DNA from: Phyllobacteriaceae bacterium UBA1059
GTDB taxonomy: Bacteria; Pseudomonadota; Alphaproteobacteria; Rhizobiales; Rhizobiaceae
DNA: 25,052 nucleotides
Assembly (NCBI GenBank): GCA_002316345.1
Contig: DCDI01000027.1
Location: 1-25,052, forward strand
Reading direction: 5' to 3'
Shown here: one piece after another, positions 1 through 6,427 of the stretch
Position numbering within the stretch: the first letter of the stretch is position 1
How the letters are laid out: each line of letters opens with the position of its first letter
Made by a program: the position numbers and the translations under genes
The notes under the pieces: model-generated
Database searches by the model: none
What the model was told of the DNA's origin: nothing
The model's input: the letters and a program-made list of their open reading frames with translations, nothing else

Positions 1-248
1 CCCACATCCGTCCTCTCAACGAGATCGCCAAGCGGCGTGGTCAGACGCTGGCGCAGATGGCGCTCGCCTGGGTGCTGCGCGGCGGCCGCGTGACCTCCGC
101 GCTGATCGGCGCCAGCCGGCCGGAACAGGTGGTGGACTGCGTCGGCGCACTCGGCAATCTCGACTTCACCGCCGAAGAACTGGCCGAGATCGACCGCTAT
201 GCGGTGGATGCCGGCATCAACCTTTGGGCAAAGTCGGCCGAGCTTTAA
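1..248 (+). CDS. Aldo/keto reductase, C-terminal part (L-glyceraldehyde 3-phosphate reductase-like)
   Basis: Only the last 82 residues are in the window; the reading frame is open from base 3 to the TAA at 246-248. The segment reads like the C-terminus of the YghZ/Gpr branch of the aldo/keto reductases: a helix with the motif RGQTLAQMALAWVLR, then TSALIGASRPEQ, which in this superfamily helps bind the adenosine phosphate of NADPH, then an EELAEID segment and a short tail ending GINLW. Family members are soluble NADPH-dependent reductases of aldehydes such as glyceraldehyde 3-phosphate or methylglyoxal. The catalytic Asp-Tyr-Lys-His residues lie upstream of the window and cannot be checked. 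The stop overlaps the stop of the convergent kinase gene. The family is secure; the exact substrate is inferred. Confidence 0.85.
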   Translation, partial: HIRPLNEIAKRRGQTLAQMALAWVLRGGRVTSALIGASRPEQVVDCVGALGNLDFTAEELAEIDRYAVDAGINLWAKSAEL

Positions 249-2203
249 GCACTCGCTTTCGGCGACACGTAGATCCGCGTCAGACTGCGCATGGGAATGG
301 ATATCGCCATGCGCAGGCCATCCGGTGCGAAGGTCGGGATCAGCGTCCCGCCCATCTGGGCGTTGACGCTGAGCGCCATCAGTTTGGTGCCGAACCCCGA
401 CGGCGTCGTGGGTTCCGCCACCACCGGTCCGCCGCTTTCGATCCAGTCCATGTGGTAGGTTTCGCTATCCTGATCGACCCGCGTTTCCAGCGTGATCGAT
501 CCGGTGTTGTTGGCCAGCGCTCCGTATTTCGCGGCATTGGTCGCCAGTTCGTGGAACAGCAGCGCCAACGGCGTAGCGGCGCGGTCATCGATCGGGACAT
601 CCTCGCCGCGGAAGATCAGCCTTGTCGCATCCGTGCCGTAAGGCGAAAGCAGGTCGGCCACCAGCGCATGCATCGTGGTGTCCACGCCGGCCACGCGCGA
701 CACATGGCTGTGCGGCCTCACGAAGTCATGAGCGCGCCCCAAGGCTGCGATGCGCTGGCGCAACTCGCCGACAACCGGGGCCATTTCCGGATATTGACGG
801 CCCGACAAGGACACCAGGCCGGTCAGCACTGCGAAGATGTTCTTGATGCGGTGGCTGAGTTCCTGCGCGACGATCTCGCGTTCCACCGCCGCGATCTTGC
901 TTTCATGAATGTCCGTGCAGGTGCCGAACCAGCGCATGATCGTGCCGTCGGCCTCCCGGATCGGCAAAGCGCGCCCCAGCGTCCAGCGATATTGCCCGGA
1001 GCGATGGCGCAGCCGGTATTCGATTTCGTAGGGGTCGCCGGTTGCCAGGCAGTGGCGCCACTGCTCCCACGCCCGCTGCTGATCCTCGGGATGGAACACG
1101 CCATTCCATTCCTCGCCATCGGTGGAGCCTTCCGGCATGCCGGTGAACTCGTACCAGCGCGCGTTGTAATAATCGTGATAGCCGTCGGGGCGCGTCGACC
1201 ACACCATCTGCGGCATCGTATCGGCGATGGCGCGAAACCGCGCTTCACTGTCGATCAGCGCCATTTCCGTTGATTTGCGCTCGGTGATGTCGACCGTGAC
1301 ACCCGGCAGCCGCTCGGCCTTGCCGTCCTCGCCCGGAAACACACGGCCGACAGCCAGCACCCAGCGCTCGATGCCTTGGCGGTCCTGAACGCGATATTCC
1401 ACGCGCACTGGGCCAAGCTCCTGGATGGCACTGTCGATTGCCTGTTGGAGGAGCGGCCGGTCAGCGGCGTTCACGCCGGCAGTGAAATCGCCAAGCGGAG
1501 CGCCGCGCGCGGCCGCTGCGGGATCATCGCCGTAAAGCTCGGCAAAGTTGCGGTTGGCGACGACCTGATCCCTGCGGATGTCCCAGTCCCAGGTGCCGAC
1601 AATGCCGGCCGCATCGAGCGCAAAGGACATGGTTTCGCGACTGGCGGCGAGCTGCTGTTCGGCTTCCACCCGCTCCGTGATCTCGTTGACCATAACGAGG
1701 CCGCCAAGCACCTCGCCGGAGCGTTCGGTGATCGGGATATATTCGAGGTCGAGCCAAAGATCCTTCAACTCGCCGGTGCGGTTGAGTTGGAGCTTCATGC
1801 CCTTGTAGCCGAAGGTCTCGCCCTGGCTCAGCCGCCGGACATTCTCCCGGTTGAAGTCGGCGATTTCTGGAAAGGCCTGCGCGGCAGGAATGCCAATCAG
1901 GCTCTTGTAGCGCGGCCCGGCAAAGGCAGCATAAGCGTCGTTGAAGATCAGCAGGCCTTCGGGGCCGATCAGCAAGACCATCGGCGTATCGGAAGACAGC
2001 ATCAGGCGCACCGTGGTGCCGATCGTTTCCGGCCATGTCCCGATTGGCCCCGAGCTCGTTGTCGACCAGTCGAAGCGGTCGATCAGGTCATGCATGAAGC
2101 TGGTGGCAAGGTGCTGCGGCAGCTTGGTGCGGTCGTTGGCGATAATGCGGTTATGCATGAAGTCTCGTCGAACGGGTTGCGGCTTCGGGCTCAAAAGGAT
2201 CAT
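245..2203 (-). CDS. HWE-family PAS sensor histidine kinase (soluble, three PAS domains)
   Basis: A predicted cytoplasmic signalling kinase of 652 residues with no membrane segment. Three PAS-like domains are visible at about 60-180, 190-310 and 320-435; the second and third end in the PAC-type motifs DITERK and DIHESK. The HWE dimerisation/phosphoacceptor region follows, with H451 in ELSHRIKNIFAVL. The ATPase domain has the N-box HELATNAAKYG (H551, E552, N556), the W-x-E signature at 587-589 and a glycine box at 603-605, so all three HWE hallmark residues are present. In alphaproteobacteria, HWE/HisKA2 kinases commonly phosphorylate PhyR or single-domain regulators, and several PAS-type members sense light or redox state; the signal here is unknown. 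No response regulator is adjacent. The start at 2203 has no Shine-Dalgarno sequence. An internal ATG at 2158 is a real alternative (637 residues), with a weak GAGA-type site. A near-perfect EcfG promoter lies just upstream. Confidence 0.93.
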   Translation of the reverse strand: MILLSPKPQPVRRDFMHNRIIANDRTKLPQHLATSFMHDLIDRFDWSTTSSGPIGTWPETIGTTVRLMLSSDTPMVLLIGPEGLLIFNDAYAAFAGPRYKSLIGIPAAQAFPEIADFNRENVRRLSQGETFGYKGMKLQLNRTGELKDLWLDLEYIPITERSGEVLGGLVMVNEITERVEAEQQLAASRETMSFALDAAGIVGTWDWDIRRDQVVANRNFAELYGDDPAAAARGAPLGDFTAGVNAADRPLLQQAIDSAIQELGPVRVEYRVQDRQGIERWVLAVGRVFPGEDGKAERLPGVTVDITERKSTEMALIDSEARFRAIADTMPQMVWSTRPDGYHDYYNARWYEFTGMPEGSTDGEEWNGVFHPEDQQRAWEQWRHCLATGDPYEIEYRLRHRSGQYRWTLGRALPIREADGTIMRWFGTCTDIHESKIAAVEREIVAQELSHRIKNIFAVLTGLVSLSGRQYPEMAPVVGELRQRIAALGRAHDFVRPHSHVSRVAGVDTTMHALVADLLSPYGTDATRLIFRGEDVPIDDRAATPLALLFHELATNAAKYGALANNTGSITLETRVDQDSETYHMDWIESGGPVVAEPTTPSGFGTKLMALSVNAQMGGTLIPTFAPDGLRMAISIPMRSLTRIYVSPKASA

Positions 2204-2235
2204 GCGCGAGAGCCACGCCGCCCGGGGTCACGATG

Positions 2236-2260
2236 AACGCCCAAGCGGGTGTCGCGTTCC
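2236..2260 (-). promoter_or_regulatory. EcfG/RpoE2-type general stress promoter for the HWE kinase
   Basis: Read on the minus strand, GGAAC (2260-2256) is followed by exactly 16 nt and CGTT (2239-2236). This is identical to the published alphaproteobacterial EcfG consensus GGAAC-N16/17-CGTT. Transcription would begin near 2229, about 25 nt before the upstream start codon of the kinase gene. It is the best match among the five sites of this type in the window. Use by EcfG is inferred from the motif only. Confidence 0.68.
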
Positions 2261-2264
2261 GGCA

Positions 2265-2274
2265 GGCAATTGCC
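2265..2274. repeat. 10-bp perfect palindrome GGCAATTGCC
   Basis: A perfect palindrome lies immediately upstream of the -35 element of the kinase promoter, in the divergent region between the kinase and gyrB. Its position would suit an operator, but no regulator family is suggested by so short a site. Confidence 0.35.
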
Positions 2275-2280
2275 GGGTTT

Positions 2281-2303
2281 TCCTCCTCCTGATCCTCCTC
2301 CTG
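2281..2303. repeat. Tandem 12-nt pyrimidine repeat with CCTCCT motifs
   Basis: The unit TCCTCCTCCTG occurs at 2281-2291 and again at 2293-2303, a period of 12 nt. As RNA from the plus strand it would carry two CCUCCU anti-Shine-Dalgarno-like motifs. The second can sit in the loop of a small hairpin (ATCCT 2292-2296 with AGGAT 2308-2312). As DNA it may simply be a low-complexity spacer between the divergent promoters. Confidence 0.5.
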
Positions 2304-2365
2304 CCACAGGATAGAGCCGGCTGTGCGAAAGTCCCGTCACGAAGTGGAAAAAGCCGCACAAAACC

Positions 2366-2372
2366 CTATATT
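2366..2372 (+). promoter_or_regulatory. Probable housekeeping -10 element of gyrB
   Basis: CTATATT at 2366-2372 matches the rhizobial sigma-70 -10 consensus CTATAT exactly. It lies in the only AT-rich part of the 255-bp divergent region. The -35 position holds only a weak match (TGGAAA, 2345-2350, 16-nt spacing). It would give a gyrB leader of about 80 nt. Confidence 0.42.
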
Positions 2373-2458
2373 CTCATGACATTCAGAAGCGATTCGCCAC
2401 ACGAATTTGCAATGCGCGCATTGCGCCGAATTCCGACGGCCTCGAAGCGGAAGTATTC

Positions 2459-4897
2459 ATGTCTGACCAGCCCGAAACAAACGGCGTTCAAGCCGAATAT
2501 GGCGCCGATTCCATCAAGGTCCTGAAGGGCCTGGATGCCGTGCGCAAACGGCCGGGCATGTATATCGGCGATACCGATGACGGCTCGGGCCTGCATCACA
2601 TGGTCTACGAGGTCGTGGACAATGCGATCGACGAGGCGCTGGCCGGGCATGCCACGCTGGTCACGGTGACGCTGAACGCCGATGGCTCCTGCACGGTCAC
2701 CGACAACGGGCGCGGCATTCCCACCGACATGCATGAGGAAGGCGTTTCTGCCGCCGAAGTCATCATGACCCAACTGCATGCCGGCGGTAAGTTCGACCAG
2801 AACTCCTACAAGGTGTCGGGCGGTCTGCACGGCGTTGGCGTTTCGGTGGTCAACGCGCTTTCGGTGTGGCTGAAGCTCAAGGTGCGCCGTAAGGGCAAGA
2901 TCCACGACATCAGCTTCACCCATGGCGTGGCCGACGCGCCGCTGGAAGTCACGGGTGACGCCGGCGACGAGACCGGCACGGAAGTCACCTTCCTGCCCTC
3001 GTCCGAAACCTTTACCATGGTGGAGTTCGATTACAACACGCTGGAACACCGGCTGCGCGAACTCGCCTTCCTGAATTCCGGCGTCCGCATCCTGCTGACC
3101 GATCGCCGTCCGGCCGATGTGAAAACCACCGAGCTGATTTACGAAGGCGGTTTGGAAGAGTTCGTCAAATATCTCGACCGCGCCAAGAAGGCGCTGATCC
3201 CCGCGCCGATCGCCATCAAGGCCGAGCGCGACGGCATCACGGTGGAAGTCGCGATGTGGTGGAACGACAGCTACCATGAAAACGTGCTGTGCTTCACCAA
3301 CAACATTCCGCAACGCGATGGCGGCACGCACCTTGCCGGCTTCCGTGGCGCGCTGACGCGCCAGGTGACCGGCTATGGCGACAGTTCCGGCCTGACCAAG
3401 AAGGAAAAGGTTTCGCTCACCGGCGACGATTGTCGCGAAGGCCTGACCGCCGTGCTTTCGGTGAAGGTGCCGGATCCTAAATTCTCGTCGCAGACCAAGG
3501 ACAAGCTGGTGTCCTCGGAAGTGCGGCCGGTGGTGGAAAGCCTCGTCAACGAAGCGCTCGGCACCTGGTTGGAAGAGCATCCGACTGAAGGCAAGGTGCT
3601 GATCGACAAGGTGATCCAAGCTGCGGCAGCACGCGAAGCGGCCCGCAAGGCACGCGAAATGACGCGCAAGAGCACGCTGTCGATCACCTCGCTGCCGGGC
3701 AAGCTGGCCGATTGCCAGGAACGCGATCCCGCCAAGTCCGAAATCTTCATCGTCGAGGGTGACTCGGCAGGTGGCTCGGCCAAGGGTGGCCGTTCGCGCC
3801 AGAACCAGGCGATCCTGCCGCTGCGCGGCAAGATCCTCAATGTCGAGCGCGCCCGGTTCGACCGCATGTTGTCGTCCGAAATGATCGGCACGATGATCAC
3901 CGCGCTGGGCACCGGCATCGGCAAGGACGAGTTCAACGCCGACAAGCTACGTTACCACAAGATCATCATCATGACGGACGCCGACGTCGATGGCGCCCAT
4001 ATCCGCACCCTGCTCCTGACCTTCTTCTTCCGCCAGATGCCGGAGCTGATCGAGCGCGGTCATCTCTACATCGCCCAGCCGCCGCTCTACAAAGTCACGC
4101 GCGGCAAGAGCTCGCAATATATCAAGGACCAGCCGGCCTTCGAGGACTACCTGATCGACAACGGTCTAGACGAAGCCACGCTGAACCTCGGTTCGGGCGA
4201 AGTGCGCGCCGGCGGCGATCTCGACTCCGTCGTGCATGACGCCTTGCAGGTGCGCGGCCTCATCAACGGCCTGCATTCCCGCTACAACCGCATGGTGGTG
4301 GAACAGGCAGCGATTGCGGGTGCCTTGAAGCCGGAACTGCTGGACGATCTCGGCCGCGCCAACGCGCTGGCCGAAGAGGTCGCCAAGCGCCTCGATGCCG
4401 TCTCGGAAGAAACCGAACGCGGCTGGACCGGCCGGACCAACCCGTCCAACGAAGGCACCGGCGGTTTCGTGTTCGAGCGCACCGTGCGCGGCGTGAAGGA
4501 AGCCGCTGTGCTCGATGCCGGCCTGCTAAGCTCGGCCGATGCCCGCGCCATGGACCGCTTCGCCGAGCGTCTTGGCGAGATCTACAAGACCCCGCCGGTT
4601 CTGCGCCGCAAGGACATCAACGAGATGATCAGCGGCCCGCTGCATCTCCTCGACGTCGTGTTTGCATCCGGCCGCAAGGGCCTGACCATGCAGCGCTACA
4701 AGGGCTTGGGCGAAATGAACGCCGAGCAGCTGTGGGAAACCACGCTCGACCCCAACGTCCGCTCGCTGCTCCAGGTCAAGGTCAACGACGCCACCGACGC
4801 CGACTCCCTCTTCGCCCGCCTGATGGGCGACGACGTCGAACCCCGCCGCGACTTCATCCAGGACAACGCCCTGTCGGTGGCCAATCTGGACGTTTGA
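2459..4897 (+). CDS. gyrB: DNA gyrase subunit B
   Basis: The ATPase subunit of the A2B2 type II topoisomerase that introduces negative supercoils; 812 residues, the usual length for alphaproteobacteria. The GHKL ATPase domain is at the N-terminus, with E51 and N55 in EVVDNAIDEA, DNGRGIP at 82-88, and a glycine-rich GLHGVGVSVVNALS segment. A transducer domain follows. The TOPRIM metal site has E433 in EGDSAGGSAKGG and D507/D509/D511 in DADVDG, and the C-terminal motif QRYKGLGEMN is present. The start is supported by GGAAG at 2449-2453, five bases before the ATG. Between TOPRIM and the C-terminal motif (about residues 560-720) lies an insert-like stretch, as in other proteobacterial GyrB. mpg follows directly and is probably cotranscribed. 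Confidence 0.98.
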   Translation: MSDQPETNGVQAEYGADSIKVLKGLDAVRKRPGMYIGDTDDGSGLHHMVYEVVDNAIDEALAGHATLVTVTLNADGSCTVTDNGRGIPTDMHEEGVSAAEVIMTQLHAGGKFDQNSYKVSGGLHGVGVSVVNALSVWLKLKVRRKGKIHDISFTHGVADAPLEVTGDAGDETGTEVTFLPSSETFTMVEFDYNTLEHRLRELAFLNSGVRILLTDRRPADVKTTELIYEGGLEEFVKYLDRAKKALIPAPIAIKAERDGITVEVAMWWNDSYHENVLCFTNNIPQRDGGTHLAGFRGALTRQVTGYGDSSGLTKKEKVSLTGDDCREGLTAVLSVKVPDPKFSSQTKDKLVSSEVRPVVESLVNEALGTWLEEHPTEGKVLIDKVIQAAAAREAARKAREMTRKSTLSITSLPGKLADCQERDPAKSEIFIVEGDSAGGSAKGGRSRQNQAILPLRGKILNVERARFDRMLSSEMIGTMITALGTGIGKDEFNADKLRYHKIIIMTDADVDGAHIRTLLLTFFFRQMPELIERGHLYIAQPPLYKVTRGKSSQYIKDQPAFEDYLIDNGLDEATLNLGSGEVRAGGDLDSVVHDALQVRGLINGLHSRYNRMVVEQAAIAGALKPELLDDLGRANALAEEVAKRLDAVSEETERGWTGRTNPSNEGTGGFVFERTVRGVKEAAVLDAGLLSSADARAMDRFAERLGEIYKTPPVLRRKDINEMISGPLHLLDVVFASGRKGLTMQRYKGLGEMNAEQLWETTLDPNVRSLLQVKVNDATDADSLFARLMGDDVEPRRDFIQDNALSVANLDV

Positions 4898-4898
4898 T

Positions 4899-5453
4899 CT
4901 GGCTGCCGAACTCAATCTCTCCTTCTTCGCGCGACCGGCTCTTACAGTCGCGCCGGATCTGATCGGCTGCCTCTTCGGCGTCGGCGAAGCCACCGGCGTC
5001 ATCGTCGAAACGGAAGCCTATGAGCCGGACGATCCGGCGTCGCACTCCTTTCGCGGCCAGACCCTGCGCAACAAGGCGATGTTCGGTTCGCCGGGTACCG
5101 CTTACATCTATCGCTCCTATGGCATTCATTGGTGCTTCAACATTACCTGCCTTCCCGGCAGCGCGGTGCTGCTGCGCGCGATCGAGCCGACTGGGGGTCT
5201 TCACCTCATGCGGGAACGTCGGGGAATGGACGCCTTGCGGTTGCTGTGTTCGGGGCCGGGCAAGCTGTGCCAGGCACTCGGCATTGACATCACGCTCGAT
5301 GGTCGGACGCTGGATCAACCACCCTTCACCTTCCGCCATCAGGCGCCGGCTGGCTCGCTTGTCGCCGGTCCTCGCATCGGCATCACCAAGGCGGCCGAGC
5401 AGCCATGGCGCTTCGGCCTGAAAGGCTCAGCCTTCCTGAGCAAACGATTCTAG
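4899..5453 (+). CDS. mpg: 3-methyladenine DNA glycosylase, AAG/MPG family (non-canonical start)
   Basis: A monofunctional base-excision repair glycosylase of about 184 residues that removes alkylated purines. The AAG-family core is complete: ETEAY with the catalytic Glu and an aromatic partner, PASHSFRGQTLRNKAMFG with the active-site His, YIYRSYGIHWC with the intercalating-loop Tyr, and the C-terminal SGPGKLCQALGI and AGPRIGI motifs. Homology begins at once after gyrB (LNLSFFARPALTVAPDLIG), yet between the in-frame stop at 4821 and M61 (5079) there is no ATG, GTG or TTG. CTG at 4899, one base after the gyrB stop, is the best-placed candidate; translational coupling to gyrB is likely. A start at 5079 would remove the catalytic Glu and is unlikely. 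Function is secure, the start is not. Confidence 0.85.
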   Translation: MAAELNLSFFARPALTVAPDLIGCLFGVGEATGVIVETEAYEPDDPASHSFRGQTLRNKAMFGSPGTAYIYRSYGIHWCFNITCLPGSAVLLRAIEPTGGLHLMRERRGMDALRLLCSGPGKLCQALGIDITLDGRTLDQPPFTFRHQAPAGSLVAGPRIGITKAAEQPWRFGLKGSAFLSKRF

Positions 5454-5490
5454 GATCAGCAACCGTTTCCATTCAGGTGGGCAACATCTT

Positions 5491-5515
5491 GGAACGATTC
5501 AACTTCTCCGTCTTT
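5491..5515 (+). promoter_or_regulatory. EcfG/RpoE2-type promoter for ku1-ligD
   Basis: GGAAC (5491-5495), 16-nt spacer, CTTT (5512-5515). This also fits the Sinorhizobium RpoE2 form GGAAC-N18-TT. The predicted transcription start near 5522 leaves room for the AGGAG ribosome site at 5533-5537 before the ku start. In S. meliloti part of the NHEJ set is under RpoE2 control, which supports the reading. Confidence 0.6.
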
Positions 5516-5546
5516 CTAGAAGGAAGACGCGTAGGAGTTTGGAAAC

Positions 5547-6425
5547 GTGGCACCGCGGGCAAACTGGAAAGGCTTCCTCAAGGTCGGGGCGCTGAGCTGC
5601 CCGGTGGCGCTTTATACGGCGGTCTCGACCTCCGAGCGCATCGCCTTCCACACGCTCAACCGCAAGACCGGCAACCGCGTCCATCGCCAATTCATCGATG
5701 CCGAGACCGGCAAGCCCGTCGAAAAAGACGACCAGATCAAGGGCTACGAGGTCAATCAGGGCGATTACATCACGCTGGAACCGGATGAGGTCGCAAGCGC
5801 GGTGCCAGACAGCGACAAGACGCTCGCCGTTGAGGCCTTTGTCACCTGCAGCGACATTGACGATGTTTACCTCGACCGCCCCTATTACCTCGCCCCAGCC
5901 GACAAGGGCGCTCAGGAGGCCTTTGCCCTGATCCGCGGAGGCCTCGCCAAGTCCAAGTCGGCGGCCTTTGCCAAGACCGTCTTGTTCCGCCGCGTCCGCA
6001 ACCTCCTGATCCGCCCGCACAATGACGGGCTGATCGCGACGACGCTGAACTTCGACTACGAGGTGCGGTCTGCGAAGGAAGCTTTTGCGGATATGTCGGA
6101 CACCAAGATCGCGGGGGAGATGCTCGATCTCGCCAAGCACATCATCAACACCAAATCCGGCAAGTTCGATCCCAAGAACTTTGACGACCGTTATGAATCG
6201 GCTCTCGCCGAACTGGTGAAGGCCAAGATGGAAGGTCGCGACTTCAAGGCTGCCAAGCCGAAGGCGCCCGCCAAGGTCGTCGACCTCATGGATGCTCTGC
6301 GCCGCAGCGCCGAAGGTGCTGGCGCCAAGGCCGCGCCTAAGAAGACCACTACCAAGAAGGCTCCTGCCCGCAAACCCGCTGCGGCCAAGCGCGCCAAGGC
6401 CGAACCGCAGCGCAAGGCGTCCTGA
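5547..6425 (+). CDS. ku: Ku protein for non-homologous end joining (first copy)
   Basis: Bacterial Ku, 292 residues, forms a ring dimer that threads onto double-strand DNA ends and recruits LigD. Family features seen: N-terminal WKGFLKVGALSCPVALY, AFHTLNRKTGNRV at about 33-45, a beta-barrel core to about residue 220, and the conserved C-terminal helix motif VVDLMDALRRS at 244-254, which links Ku to LigD. A Lys/Ala/Pro-rich tail of about 35 residues follows, typical of Ku proteins with extra DNA-binding capacity. The start is a GTG at 5547 preceded by AGGAG at 5533-5537 (9-nt spacing). ligD begins two bases after the ku stop, so the two are an operon. A stress-type promoter lies upstream. Confidence 0.95.
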   Translation: MAPRANWKGFLKVGALSCPVALYTAVSTSERIAFHTLNRKTGNRVHRQFIDAETGKPVEKDDQIKGYEVNQGDYITLEPDEVASAVPDSDKTLAVEAFVTCSDIDDVYLDRPYYLAPADKGAQEAFALIRGGLAKSKSAAFAKTVLFRRVRNLLIRPHNDGLIATTLNFDYEVRSAKEAFADMSDTKIAGEMLDLAKHIINTKSGKFDPKNFDDRYESALAELVKAKMEGRDFKAAKPKAPAKVVDLMDALRRSAEGAGAKAAPKKTTTKKAPARKPAAAKRAKAEPQRKAS

Positions 6426-6427
6426 TC

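Noticed and set aside
224..1273. Long plus-strand open frame opposite the HWE kinase gene
   Set aside because: It lies wholly antisense to a gene with clear PAS/HWE motifs and shows no recognisable domain; GC-rich third positions keep opposite frames open.
2366..3619. 417-codon minus-strand frame opposite gyrB
   Set aside because: Antisense shadow of gyrB; His/Arg-rich composition and no family motif.
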